Below, piece by piece: positions 1-7,899 of a stretch of DNA of 64,000 nt. The notes beneath the pieces are model-generated. The model was not told the origin of the DNA. It saw only the letters and a list, made by a program, of their open reading frames with translations, and did not search any database. Location: contig CBDBBO010000002.1 of the NCBI GenBank assembly GCA_965203135.1, positions 1,010,352 to 1,074,351 of the forward strand, read 5' to 3'. The stretch's first letter is position 1, and the number at the start of each line of letters is the position of its first letter. Origin of the DNA: CATOSD01 sp965203135 (GTDB lineage: Bacteria; Chloroflexota; Dehalococcoidia; Lucifugimonadales; CATOSD01). The position numbers and the translations under genes were made by a program.

Positions 1-387
1 GCGGATGGTGGCGGCCTCGGCGAACCTGTCGCTGTTCTGGGGCCGCTGTATCTGGCTGCGCGCCTCGGACAGCAACTCCGCCTGGGTGAGTTTCGTGACG
101 CCGTCGACCAGCTTGGCGATTTCGACACCGAACCGATCCTCAAGCTCCTCGGAGCGCACGTCGCAGTCCTCTACCACGTCGTGAAGAAGCGCGGCGGCAA
201 GCGCGTTTGCGTCGAGCTTCAGGTCCGCTAGCAGCGACGCCGTCTGTATGGGGTGCTCGATGAAGGGTTCGCCTGAACGGCGCAACTGGCCTGAGTGCGC
301 CCGCTCGGCGAATTGGAAGGCGTCCTCGATTACGGAGATCTTCTCTTCGGGCAGGTAGTCCCGAACCTTCTCTAGCAGAGTCTCCAA
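1..387 (-). CDS. rel: RelA/SpoT family (p)ppGpp synthetase/hydrolase, N-terminal part (runs off window)
   Basis: This is the N-terminal part of a Rel enzyme, which makes and degrades the stringent-response alarmone (p)ppGpp; the reading frame leaves the window at base 1. The conserved N-terminal LETLLEKVRDYLPEEK segment is followed by HPIQTA and LLHDVVED, the His-Asp pair of the HD hydrolase domain. The hydrolase half therefore looks intact, and the synthetase half lies outside. An in-frame ATG at 433-435 is possible, but a TATACT hexamer ends only 2 bases before it and there is no ribosome site. The TTG at 385-387 has GGAG nine bases upstream (397-400) and begins exactly at the conserved block, so I prefer it. 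The family assignment is firm; the start is less certain. Confidence 0.9.
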   Translation of the reverse strand, partial: METLLEKVRDYLPEEKISVIEDAFQFAERAHSGQLRRSGEPFIEHPIQTASLLADLKLDANALAAALLHDVVEDCDVRSEELEDRFGVEIAKLVDGVTKLTQAELLSEARSQIQRPQNSDRFAEAATIR

Positions 388-437
388 TTTGCAGTGCTCC
401 AGGTCGCGCTGAACCGGGCGTAGTGGGTACGGCATCT

Positions 438-466
438 AGTATAGACAACGGCGTCGGCCCCCGCAA
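438..466 (-). promoter_or_regulatory. Candidate promoter of the rel gene
   Basis: On the minus strand TTGCGG (466-461) and TATACT (443-438) are separated by 17 bases. Transcription would begin near base 431, inside the upstream ATG, which supports the TTG start at 387. Confidence 0.45.
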
Positions 467-520
467 ACGTATAGTTCGGCAGTCCGTTCGGCACGCTCAG
501 GACAAGGCTCAGGGCAGGCT

Positions 521-541
521 CTTCCCCCTGCGAGGGGGAAG
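521..541. repeat. Dispersed intergenic palindrome, copy 1
   Basis: A perfect 9-bp dyad, CTTCCCCCT and AGGGGGAAG, surrounds the loop GCG and is followed by GGGACTT. Related forms with the same GGGACTT tail occur at 726-768, 22436-22684 (interrupted) and 22691-22720. Confidence 0.65.
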
Positions 542-725
542 GGACTTGCGGGCGATCACCGTTTTTCTGTTCGATTCTGCTTCATTGTGCGCAATCCGTA
601 GCTGGGAGCGGCGGCGATGGTGCTCGATTCTGTCCCGCCGAGTTGGGCATTCTGGGGCAAAAGCGTCCTTTTGCGCGGCAGAAGAGGACAGGGGGGAAAG
701 GCTTCACCCTCATCCTGATCCTGTT

Positions 726-768
726 CACCCTCACCCTAGCCCTCTCACGTCAAGGGAGAGGGGACTTT
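726..768. repeat. Dispersed intergenic palindrome, copy 2
   Basis: The sequence CACCCTCACCCTAGCCCTCT runs into ACGTCAAGGGAGAGGGGACT, giving an imperfect hairpin. It is the uninterrupted form of the copy at 22436-22684 that has been split by a MITE, so it shows the pre-insertion state. Confidence 0.65.
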
Positions 769-1220
769 CGGGGCGGGTCGGTCCCGCGGCGGGTTTGAAG
801 CCCGCCCTTACCGTGAGATATGATAGCACGTATGTGCGTATACCGCAAGCCGGTTGGCGAAATTTGGGAATCAGGGGCGAAACTGCGATTTTGGGGCGGA
901 TTGGTGGGAAGGAATGGCGCACGAATGGGAACCGGTGGGACGTGGATGAGAATGGGTGATACACGACTGGGAACGGATGGCGCGGGAAAGTTACGGCTTT
1001 TTCGGGGTACGTGGGCGCGAGTGAGCGGGTGTGGGCGTGAGCGAGGGAAGTGTATTCACGAGAGGGACGGGTTATGGGGTGCGCTGGGTAATCCGACACA
1101 GGCTCCGCCACCAGCCGCGTCACTTCGATCGCAGCATCTGTGAGACGCGGAATCCGGTTCGGTAAGGTGGACGTGTGTAGGACTAGCGGTTAGGTGGCAT
1201 CTGTCAACTCTGCGCCGCAC

Positions 1221-1697
1221 TCAAGTGGCGTCGGCATCCTCGCGGAGCAAGTCTCTCAGCTCGCGCTTCGCTTTGCGGATATCCTCGATCTTCTCGCCGA
1301 TCTTGTCGAAAGTGCCCTGCTTGGCAGCGATGCCCGCGGTGATCAAGTAGTGGGCCGCTTCGGACCGGCTCGAACAGAGGCCGGCTTCGATCAGCTCGTC
1401 GAGCCGGTGCAGGCTGTCGGTGTCGACGCGCACCATCACCACGCTCGTTCTGGCGGATCGTTGGCCGCGCACGGTCTCCTGCAGGGTCTGCTTGACGTTC
1501 TCGCCCATCGCTCCCACCGCCTCCGAGCCTCTGCCCACGGCCTCCCGGACAACCTTGTTCACCTCGTCGACCACGTCGTCCAAGTCGTCGAGAAGCCTCT
1601 TGCCCTTCACCTTAAGGTCCTCCGCCTGCCCCGAGTCGTTTGACGACTCGCCTGGTTCGGACTCGTTCCCGGTCTCGTACCTGTTTCTCTCGCTCAT
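1221..1697 (-). CDS. Ribbon-helix-helix (CopG-like) domain protein
   Basis: This 158-residue protein has an acidic, charged N-terminal half with a predicted helical segment (LLDDLDDVVDEVNKVVREAV, about residues 35-54). A ribbon-helix-helix-like block follows at about residues 85-122: SVVMVRVDTDSLHRLDELIE, then SRSEAAHYLITAGI. The C-terminus is charged and helical. RHH domains dimerise and bind DNA through the beta strand, so a transcriptional role is likely, but the target is unknown. AGGAG lies seven bases before the ATG at 1697. No toxin-like partner is adjacent, so it is not obviously an antitoxin. The next gene is divergent. Confidence 0.75.
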   Translation of the reverse strand: MSERNRYETGNESEPGESSNDSGQAEDLKVKGKRLLDDLDDVVDEVNKVVREAVGRGSEAVGAMGENVKQTLQETVRGQRSARTSVVMVRVDTDSLHRLDELIEAGLCSSRSEAAHYLITAGIAAKQGTFDKIGEKIEDIRKAKRELRDLLREDADAT

Positions 1698-1876
1698 GTC
1701 TTTCTCCTGAGGATACCCTTTGCATTACGTGTAAGTATCATACCAAGTAAGCAAGGCTCGGCGCAAGCGCAAAACAAGGTATCGCTATGAACTCTCTGGT
1801 TTGACGCTCTGTTTCGCTTTCGCTTATGCTTGCGCGTGGCCGCCCGCGCGCCCGTGCGGCCCGGAGGTCCAAGCTT

Positions 1877-3337
1877 ATGGCGGATGACGACGCCGAACTC
1901 TCCGGCAGACGGAGGGTGCAGGCCACGACCGGCCGGACGGGGGCCCCTTCTCAGGCCGGCGTCCGCCGGGGTCGCAGGCGGTCCGCCTACGCGACGCGGG
2001 ACCTCACAAAGGGAAGCATCCCCGGCAACCTCTGGTTTCTGAGCTGGCCCCAGATCGCGGAGGGCAAGCTCGGGGTAATCGACCAGATAGCCGACCTCAT
2101 ATGGGCCGGACGGCTCGGTTTCCAGGCGATTGCCGGCATGGGCGTTGCCCAGACGTACATCATGCTGGTAATGACGTCCCGGATGGGGCTGGATACCGGT
2201 ATGAGGTCGATGATCGCGCGAGCGGTGGGCACTCGCAACATCTCCTACGCGAACCACGTGCTGGCGCAGTCCCTTACCCTCGCGAGCCTGTTCGCCCTGC
2301 TGGCGGTGCTCGCCGGAATCTTCCTCACCGAACCCCTGCTCCGCATCCTGGGATTGAGCGAAGCCGTGGTGTCCCAGGCCACCGGCTACATGCGCGTCCA
2401 GTTCGTGGTCATGGCGGTGATGGGATACCAGCGGCTGTGTGGCAGCGCGCTCCAGGCGTCCGGCGACAGCATGACGCCGCTCAAGGCGGCTCTCGTGGTC
2501 AGGATCACCCACCTGGCGCTCAGTCCGCTGCTGATCTTCGGCGTGTGGTGGTTCCCGTCGTTGGGGCTTACGGGCGCGGCGGTGGCGAACCTGGTGGCTG
2601 TGACCCTGGGCGGCGCGATGAACTTCTACGCGCTGCTGAAGGGCACGTCGCGACTCACCCTCAGCGTGCGAGAGTACAGTCTGGACCTTCCGCTCATCTG
2701 GCGGCTGGTCAAAATTGGAGCGCCTGCGTCGGTGACGAACATGCAGCGCGGGCTGGGCCAGCTGGCGGTGGTGGGACTGGTGGCGACGTTCGGCGATGCC
2801 GCGCTGGCCGCGTTCGCGCTCACGCGCCGCGCCGAGAACGTGGTTAGCCAGGGCAGCCGTGGTCTCGGACGTGCGGCGGGCGCATTGGCCGGACAGAACC
2901 TGGGCGCAGGATTTCCGAATAGAGCGAAGAGCTCCATCAACTGGGCGCTGGTCTACGCGGCGACAGGGTCGTCGCTGGTAGTAGCTCTGTTTCTGCTCTT
3001 TCCTGATGCGGTGGCAACACTGTTCAATAGCGAGCCGGAGTTCGTCTCTCAGGCCGCGACCTGGGTCAGCATCGTCGCGGTCGGCTACGTGTCGGTGAGC
3101 ACAGTGCAGGTCTTTACGCAGGCGCTGAACGGCACCGGCGCGACCATGGCCCCGATGGTGATAACGATAGCCACGATGTGGGCGGTTGAGATTCCGCTGA
3201 TGTTCGCGCTGTCGATGTTCACGCCGCTCGGCGAATTCGGAGTTCCCTGGGCGATCGTCATAGGCATGACGTCCAGGCTCGTGCTGCTTTACGCCTACTA
3301 CGCCAGGGGGCGCTGGCTGCGCACCGGGATGCTGTAG
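1877..3337 (+). CDS. MATE family efflux transporter
   Basis: The 486-residue product is a MATE-type antiporter, which exports drugs or metabolites in exchange for Na+ or H+ across the inner membrane. About twelve hydrophobic segments follow a charged 55-residue N-terminus. The family pattern of two homologous halves is visible (SWPQIAEGKLGVIDQIADLI near the start and KIGAPASVTNMQRGLGQLAV in the middle), as is the QALNGTGATMAPM segment in a late helix. The upstream ATG at 1826 would add 17 Arg-rich residues; the ATG at 1877 has GGAGG nine bases upstream and is preferred. The gene ends 67 bases before lspA and may be co-transcribed with it. Substrate cannot be told from sequence. Confidence 0.9.
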   Translation: MADDDAELSGRRRVQATTGRTGAPSQAGVRRGRRRSAYATRDLTKGSIPGNLWFLSWPQIAEGKLGVIDQIADLIWAGRLGFQAIAGMGVAQTYIMLVMTSRMGLDTGMRSMIARAVGTRNISYANHVLAQSLTLASLFALLAVLAGIFLTEPLLRILGLSEAVVSQATGYMRVQFVVMAVMGYQRLCGSALQASGDSMTPLKAALVVRITHLALSPLLIFGVWWFPSLGLTGAAVANLVAVTLGGAMNFYALLKGTSRLTLSVREYSLDLPLIWRLVKIGAPASVTNMQRGLGQLAVVGLVATFGDAALAAFALTRRAENVVSQGSRGLGRAAGALAGQNLGAGFPNRAKSSINWALVYAATGSSLVVALFLLFPDAVATLFNSEPEFVSQAATWVSIVAVGYVSVSTVQVFTQALNGTGATMAPMVITIATMWAVEIPLMFALSMFTPLGEFGVPWAIVIGMTSRLVLLYAYYARGRWLRTGML

Positions 3338-3404
3338 CCGTGTCCGTGTCAGCGCTCATGTGATACTCTGACTTCCAGGAAGGATGCCAACGGAGCGGCG
3401 GAAC

Positions 3405-3977
3405 ATGAGTGTAGAACCGGAAGCCGACCAGCGAGCCGCAGAGGCGCTCGAGGCCGACAGAAGCAGCGGGTTCAGGCTCGCCGACCATGCCTGGCTGCTA
3501 CTGGCTCCGGCGGCGTTCGCGCTGGACCAGCTCACCAAGCTGCTTGTGCGCAGCAACTTCGAGCTTGGCGAGTCGTGGCCGGCCACCGGGTTCTTCCGGC
3601 TGACTTACGGCACGAACACCGGATCCGCGTTCGGACTCTTCCCCAACCAGACACTGGCGCTCATTCTGGCGTCCCTGGTCGCCATCGGATTCCTCGTCTA
3701 CTTCTATCGTGCTCACGCCCTGAACAGGCCGCTGCTGCGAGCCGCTATCGGGTTGCAGCTTGGAGGCGCGCTGGGCAACCTGGTCGACAGGGTGAGGACC
3801 GGCGCCGTAGTGGACTTCATCGACGTAGGGCCCTGGCCCATCTTTAACGTCGCCGACTCGTGCATTGTGGTCGGCATGATCGTTCTCGTGTCGGTGCTCC
3901 TTCTCGCCGAGCGAGATGGGGCCAGGAATCGCTCTGCGAAGTCCGCCGGAGAGTCAGAGAGCAGCGAACAGCCTTGA
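3405..3977 (+). CDS. lspA: Lipoprotein signal peptidase (signal peptidase II)
   Basis: LspA is an inner-membrane aspartyl protease that cleaves the signal peptide of lipid-modified prolipoproteins. The 190-residue protein has an N-terminal cytosolic extension of about 27 residues, four hydrophobic segments, DQLTK after the first of them, NTGSAFG, and the catalytic pair: Asp137 in VVDFID and Asp151 in FNVADS. GNLVDR at 124-129 is also conserved. An in-frame ATG at 3384 abuts its AGGAAGG and is too close to use it; ATG 3405 has GGAG about ten bases upstream. The stop overlaps the TTG start of rluD. The gene likely serves the lipoprotein ABC binding protein at 12.9 kb among others. Confidence 0.93.
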   Translation: MSVEPEADQRAAEALEADRSSGFRLADHAWLLLAPAAFALDQLTKLLVRSNFELGESWPATGFFRLTYGTNTGSAFGLFPNQTLALILASLVAIGFLVYFYRAHALNRPLLRAAIGLQLGGALGNLVDRVRTGAVVDFIDVGPWPIFNVADSCIVVGMIVLVSVLLLAERDGARNRSAKSAGESESSEQP

Positions 3978-4882
3978 GCGAGAAGCACGAGTTCGACGCC
4001 GCGCTTGACGGCGAGCGTCTCGACGCCTACGTCGCGTCCAAGGTGCCGGGCCTCTCCCGTTCGAGGGCGCGCAGGCTGATCGAGGAGAAGCGGGTAACGC
4101 TGGACGGCTCGCCCGCCAGGCCTTCCACTCGTGTCCGGGTCGGGCAGCGAATCATCGCGGAGTTGCCTGGGGCGTGTATCCCTGGCCACCGGCCGCAGCG
4201 TATAGCTTTCGGAGTCGTACACGAGGACGGGAGCATCATCGTGGTAGACAAGCCGGCCGGTCTGGTCGTCCATCCCACGCCCGCGCAGCGCGACGGCACG
4301 TTGCTCAACGCCCTGCTGGAACGCTGCCCCGGATTGCCCGACGGCCCCGGCATGAGGCGCGGAATCGTGCATCGGCTCGACAAGGACACGTCTGGGCTAC
4401 TGGTGGTCGCCAAGACGGAAAGCGCGTACGCGGACCTCACCACTCAACTGCAACACAGAACCTTCCACAAGATGTACCTGGCGTTGGTGAGAGGACGTGT
4501 CGAGCCATGCCGCGCCGCGATCGAGTCGCCTATCGCCAGGGATCCGGCCAACAGGCAGAGGATGGCGGTCGTGGAAGGAGGGCGAGAGGCGATTTCGCAG
4601 TACCGTGTGCTGGAGCGCCGCCCCGATTGCAGTCTGGTGGAGGTTAAATTGGTTACGGGCCGCACCCACCAGATAAGGGTGCACTTTGCCTCGCTCGGGC
4701 ACCCGTTGGTGGGCGATCGTACCTACGGCCGCGGGCCTCACCCAATAGACAGGCAGTTCCTCCACGCGGCGGTCTTGGGTTTTCGGCATCCGGCGAGCGG
4801 CGAGTACGCGGAGTTCTCGTCCGACCTGCCCCCGGACCTCAGCGGTTTTCTGGAGAGAGTGGCGCGCGGCGGAATTGCTTAG
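3974..4882 (+). CDS. rluD: RluA/RluD family 23S rRNA pseudouridine synthase
   Basis: The 302-residue enzyme converts uridines in large-subunit rRNA to pseudouridine. An S4 RNA-binding domain fills about residues 8-65 (LDAYVASKVPGLSRSRARRL). The synthase domain follows, with VVDKPAGLVVHPT, then HRLDKDTSG at 133-141, where Asp136 is the catalytic residue, and later RTHQIRVHFASLGHPLVGD. The start is a TTG overlapping the lspA stop as TTGA; no ATG lies upstream in the conserved region. lspA-rluD is a common bacterial pair and this overlap indicates translational coupling. Family is certain; RluD rather than another RluA-type paralogue is inferred from the S4 domain and neighbour. Confidence 0.9.
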   Translation: MSEKHEFDAALDGERLDAYVASKVPGLSRSRARRLIEEKRVTLDGSPARPSTRVRVGQRIIAELPGACIPGHRPQRIAFGVVHEDGSIIVVDKPAGLVVHPTPAQRDGTLLNALLERCPGLPDGPGMRRGIVHRLDKDTSGLLVVAKTESAYADLTTQLQHRTFHKMYLALVRGRVEPCRAAIESPIARDPANRQRMAVVEGGREAISQYRVLERRPDCSLVEVKLVTGRTHQIRVHFASLGHPLVGDRTYGRGPHPIDRQFLHAAVLGFRHPASGEYAEFSSDLPPDLSGFLERVARGGIA

Positions 4883-4885
4883 CCG

Positions 4886-5698
4886 TCAGATAGTGCGGCG
4901 CTTCCAGGCCGCTACGACTCCGAAGACGCCGGTGGCCACCAGCGCCATGGCGGGACCGGAAGGCAGGTTGAAATGGTATGACAGGTAGAGCCCGGTGATA
5001 GCGGACGCGCCGCCTATGGTGGCCCCTACAGACATCACTCCTACAAATCGCCTGGCCAGCAGATAGCCAGTCGCGGCCGGCGTGATGAGCATCGCCATAA
5101 CTAGAACGATGCCCGCCGCCTGTATGCCGACCACTATGACGAGTGCCAGCATCGTGAGAAGAATCGCTTCCACGAACGAAGTCTTGATGCCCACCACCTC
5201 GGCGCCTATCGGGTCGAATGACGTGTAGGCTAGGGGGTTGTGGTAGACGTACAGGCCGACCAGCACGAGAGCGCACAGTCCAAGTGACACGTAGACGTCC
5301 GTGACGGAAACGCCAAGCACCTGTCCCAGTAGCAGGTCTTCGATGTTCACGCCTACCGAGAACTTAGACAGCATCACCAACCCCAACGCGAAAAGACCAG
5401 CGAACACTATGCCTATCGAGGTATCCTCGCTTATGCGTGTTCGACGGCTGAGGTAGCCCATGAGAAGGGCTATCCCGATTCCGCCGGGCACCGCCGCAAT
5501 GAATGGGCTGATCTTCAGCAGGAACGCCAGGGCCATCGCAGGAAGCACAGAGTGCGCCAAGGCGTCGCCCATGAACGCGCTACCCCTGGTGATCACGTAG
5601 GCCCCAAGCACCGGGCACATTACCCCCACGAGCACGGAGACGATGAGCGCCCGCTGCATGAAGCGAAAGGTGAATGGCTCGACCAGCAACTCGGTCAA
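4886..5698 (-). CDS. Metal ABC transporter permease (ZnuB/TroC family)
   Basis: This 270-residue inner-membrane permease belongs to the ABC-3 family that imports Zn2+ or Mn2+. It shows about eight hydrophobic segments, starting LTELLVEPFTFRFMQRALIV, with the family signatures GDALAHSVLPAMAL and later DPIGAEVVGI and GIVLVMAMLITPAATG. The start is TTG at 5698, which overlaps the ATPase stop as TTGA and has GGAG five bases upstream. The length matches ZnuB. It is the third gene of a Fur/Zur-ATPase-permease operon. No substrate-binding lipoprotein gene lies within reach, so the complete transporter must use one encoded elsewhere. Zn versus Mn cannot be settled here. Confidence 0.9.
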   Translation of the reverse strand: MTELLVEPFTFRFMQRALIVSVLVGVMCPVLGAYVITRGSAFMGDALAHSVLPAMALAFLLKISPFIAAVPGGIGIALLMGYLSRRTRISEDTSIGIVFAGLFALGLVMLSKFSVGVNIEDLLLGQVLGVSVTDVYVSLGLCALVLVGLYVYHNPLAYTSFDPIGAEVVGIKTSFVEAILLTMLALVIVVGIQAAGIVLVMAMLITPAATGYLLARRFVGVMSVGATIGGASAITGLYLSYHFNLPSGPAMALVATGVFGVVAAWKRRTI

Positions 5699-6462
5699 TT
5701 CGACTCCGCTCCCTTGCGGGGGCCTGTGGCGAACTCGACGCCGTGGGAGCCATAGAGTTCTTCCAGCACTTCGGACGTGAACACTTCGTCGGGCGGACCA
5801 CAGGCACAGACGTGCCGGTTGAGGCAAAGCACCTTATCGAATCTTCGGGCAAGGTTGGAGAGGTCGTGAGTAGCGAGCAGAATGATCTTGCCCTCGTCAC
5901 GGAGAGACTGAAGGACTCTGACCAGTCCTTCTTGAGCGCCGACGTCAACACCGCTGAACGCTTCGTCCAGCAGCAGGATGACCGCCTCCTGGGCAAGGGC
6001 GCGAGCTACGAACACTCTCTGGCGCTGCCCGCCCGACAACTCCACCATGAGAGCGTCCCGCCTGTCCCAGAGGCCGACGCGCTCCAGGCATTCTCTCGAC
6101 TTCTCCCGGTCTTCTCTGCCGAGCGCGTGGAGTAAGCCCGCGTTGAGGCAGCGTCCCATCATCACAACGTCGAATGCAGTCGCCGGAAAGCGCCAGTTGA
6201 CGCTGTCTCGTTGGGGGACGTAGGCCAGTGCTCCCCTACGCGCGCCGTCTCCCAGCAGGGTCACGCTGCCCCCAGTGATAGGCACGGTGCCGGCCAGCGC
6301 CCCGAACAGTGTGCTCTTGCCCGCGCCATTCGGTCCGAGCACGCCCATCAGCGTGCCCGCCCCCACCTCGAAGTCCACGCTCGTTAGCGCCTTGAAGCCG
6401 CCTATCTCCACAGACACGGAACTCGCCACTATACCTGGCGTTTGCCCCGACGAGTCGTGCAT
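5695..6462 (-). CDS. Metal ABC transporter ATP-binding protein (ZnuC/TroB family)
   Basis: The 255-residue ATPase powers the permease encoded just downstream. Walker A is GPNGAGKST at 43-51, the signature is LSGGQRQR, Walker B is VILLLDEA, and the switch His is in LLATHDLSN. YVPQRDSVNWRFPATAFDVV is typical of zinc and manganese importers. The frame is open further upstream, but the ATG at 6462 has GGGAG eight bases before it and begins at the conserved domain. It follows the Fur-family gene after 124 bases that contain nothing else, and overlaps the permease by four bases. Confidence 0.92.
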   Translation of the reverse strand: MHDSSGQTPGIVASSVSVEIGGFKALTSVDFEVGAGTLMGVLGPNGAGKSTLFGALAGTVPITGGSVTLLGDGARRGALAYVPQRDSVNWRFPATAFDVVMMGRCLNAGLLHALGREDREKSRECLERVGLWDRRDALMVELSGGQRQRVFVARALAQEAVILLLDEAFSGVDVGAQEGLVRVLQSLRDEGKIILLATHDLSNLARRFDKVLCLNRHVCACGPPDEVFTSEVLEELYGSHGVEFATGPRKGAESN

Positions 6463-6586
6463 TCTCAGTCTCCCTTTCGTAACTGGTGGCCCGGTGTCCA
6501 CCAGCCGCGTCGCCGTCTCCCCAACGTGCCGGCCAGCGGTCAAGGCTCGTGCCGGATGACCCGCATGGACGCCCTGTGTTGCCGAA

Positions 6587-7021
6587 TCAGGCGTCTTCGC
6601 GTTCCAGGCACCTTTCGCAGCAAATGTAGAATTCGATACGGTGGCCGAGAATCTCTCCGGGAATATCGCTTCCGAGGGCGCGCACAATCCGCTCGATGGT
6701 GGCGGCCCTGAATTCGCCCACGATTCCGCACCTGATGCAGACGGTGTGGTGGTGGTGCTCGAATCTCGCCAGGCTGTACTTCGGCGAGCCGTTTGGGAGG
6801 GCGAGCTTGCAGACGACGCCCGCCTCGACGAGCAGTTTGATCGTCCTGTAGATGGTCGCCCGTCCCACCTCCGGCAGCTCTTCGTGCACCTGTTCCGCGC
6901 TGAACCCCTCGAGCTTATCGCTCAAGTGGTCGATTACCCTGCGCCGTGGAGAAGTCAGTCGGTGGCCTCGGTCCTCGAGCGCTGCCAAAAGGTCGGGTCT
7001 TACCCCCTGTGTCATCATCAT
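6587..7021 (-). CDS. Fur family metalloregulator (probably Zur)
   Basis: The 144-residue repressor has an N-terminal winged helix (residues 1-80, with GRATIYRTIKLLVEAGVV as the recognition region) and a metal-binding dimerisation domain. HHHH at 89-92 is followed by C95-x2-C98, and a second Cys pair sits in CCERC (C135-x2-C138), the structural zinc site of Fur/Zur proteins. It is the first gene of an operon with a ZnuC/ZnuB-type ATPase and permease, so a zinc or manganese sensor is more likely than an iron sensor. An AT-rich dyad 52 bases upstream is a plausible autoregulatory operator. The start ATG is the first of three consecutive ATGs. Confidence 0.9.
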   Translation of the reverse strand: MMMTQGVRPDLLAALEDRGHRLTSPRRRVIDHLSDKLEGFSAEQVHEELPEVGRATIYRTIKLLVEAGVVCKLALPNGSPKYSLARFEHHHHTVCIRCGIVGEFRAATIERIVRALGSDIPGEILGHRIEFYICCERCLEREDA

Positions 7022-7072
7022 GTTTGACCGCCTGCGTGCTAAGTTGCCGAGCTACGAGTCTGCCACGCCCAT

Positions 7073-7089
7073 ATGATACCATATATCAT
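7073..7089 (-). promoter_or_regulatory. Candidate Zur/Fur operator overlapping a -10 element
   Basis: ATGATACCATATATCAT is an inverted repeat with 6-bp arms (ATGATA/TATCAT) and a 5-bp centre. On the minus strand its inner part reads TGG-TATCAT, an extended -10 (7078-7073), so a bound repressor would block transcription of the metal-uptake operon. The match to a specific Zur consensus is not established. Confidence 0.5.
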
Positions 7090-7392
7090 TGCGGCGTAGA
7101 CCAGTTCAAATCGCTTCTCCCTTGTGTTGGCTTGTAGATTTGGTAACTGCTTGGCCATCCATAGAATTTCGATACATAATATCACCGGCATATGACGGAG
7201 GCAAACCACATCTGACTGCGCGCCCCGCCATGGTCTGGGAGGTTACTGCGGTACTCTCGACCCGGCAGTTCGATGGTCTATCTTAGCGTGACTAACGCAA
7301 AGAGTGTCGACTACGTTCAGCCGTGCGCGCCCTTTCCGCATTCGGCCTACTGTTGTAAACTTCCACTAACCCTTGCCAATGGTGATAGACCC
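7090..7392. other. Intergenic region, no gene seen
   Basis: About 300 bases between the divergent metal operon and the next rightward gene. A frame open from 7273 lacks a ribosome site and merely extends the following gene. I see no repeat or RNA structure. Confidence 0.5.
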
Positions 7393-7899
7393 ATGCTCTC
7401 ATCCGCAAACGTGGAGTTTCTTCCGGGCGAGCAGATCGTGTTCGAGGGCGGCAGCGGCATACTTACCAACCGCCGGCTGCTGGCACGCGTCAAGTCCAAG
7501 CCCAATGAGGGGCCTGACAGGCTGGTCGACCTTTCGGACATCGTCAAGCACGAGAGGCGTAACGGCGGCGAGGAAAGCCGAATGGCGCAAGGCCTGAAGT
7601 TGCTCGCGGGAGGAGCGGCAATCACGGCTGCCGGCGCGCTGGGGAGCGGGTTCCTGCGAGAGCTTGGTGGCATCTTCGAGACCGTGGAACTGTTGTTGTT
7701 CGTGGTCGGAATGGTCGGCCTGCTTCTGGGCCTCTACCTGGTGCTCAAGAGCCTGATTCGAGTGCCGCCCAACACGACGGTGTTCTTCCGCCTCACGAAT
7801 GGTGACGACGTTCCCGTGACCTTTCCGGATCGGGACAATCGCGAGGCCGACGAACTAATCCGCCTCTACTTGCGCTCAAAGAGCGGGCTGGGCGGCTAG
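7393..7899 (+). CDS. Hypothetical membrane protein with a PH-like N-terminus
   Basis: The 168-residue product begins with a short beta-rich region (FLPGEQIVFEGGSGILTNRR, then LVDLSDIVKHERR) resembling bacterial PH-like domains that read a 'LTNRRL' strand. Two hydrophobic segments follow at about residues 70-120 (GLKLLAGGAAITAAGALGSG and ETVELLLFVVGMVGLLLGLY) and then a short C-terminal beta region (TTVFFRLTNGDDVPVTF). I recognise no enzyme. The ATG at 7393 with GGTGAT upstream fits the start of the conserved-looking part; the frame is open back to 7273. Its stop overlaps the convergent MFS gene stop by four bases. Confidence 0.65.
   Translation: MLSSANVEFLPGEQIVFEGGSGILTNRRLLARVKSKPNEGPDRLVDLSDIVKHERRNGGEESRMAQGLKLLAGGAAITAAGALGSGFLRELGGIFETVELLLFVVGMVGLLLGLYLVLKSLIRVPPNTTVFFRLTNGDDVPVTFPDRDNREADELIRLYLRSKSGLGG

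Larger units (their letters stand above)
436..1193. other. Intergenic region with dispersed repeats, no gene supported
   Basis: Open frames exist on both strands here, but none has a recognisable product, a ribosome site or codon use like the neighbours. The stretch carries two palindromic repeats (521-541 and 726-768) and a GC-rich direct word near 775-812 (GGGTTTGAAGCCCGCCC) of the kind that recurs in intergenic DNA. Confidence 0.6.

Noticed and set aside
423..1143. Several open frames on both strands in the first intergenic region
   Set aside because: They cross palindromic repeats, lack ribosome sites and encode no recognisable fold.
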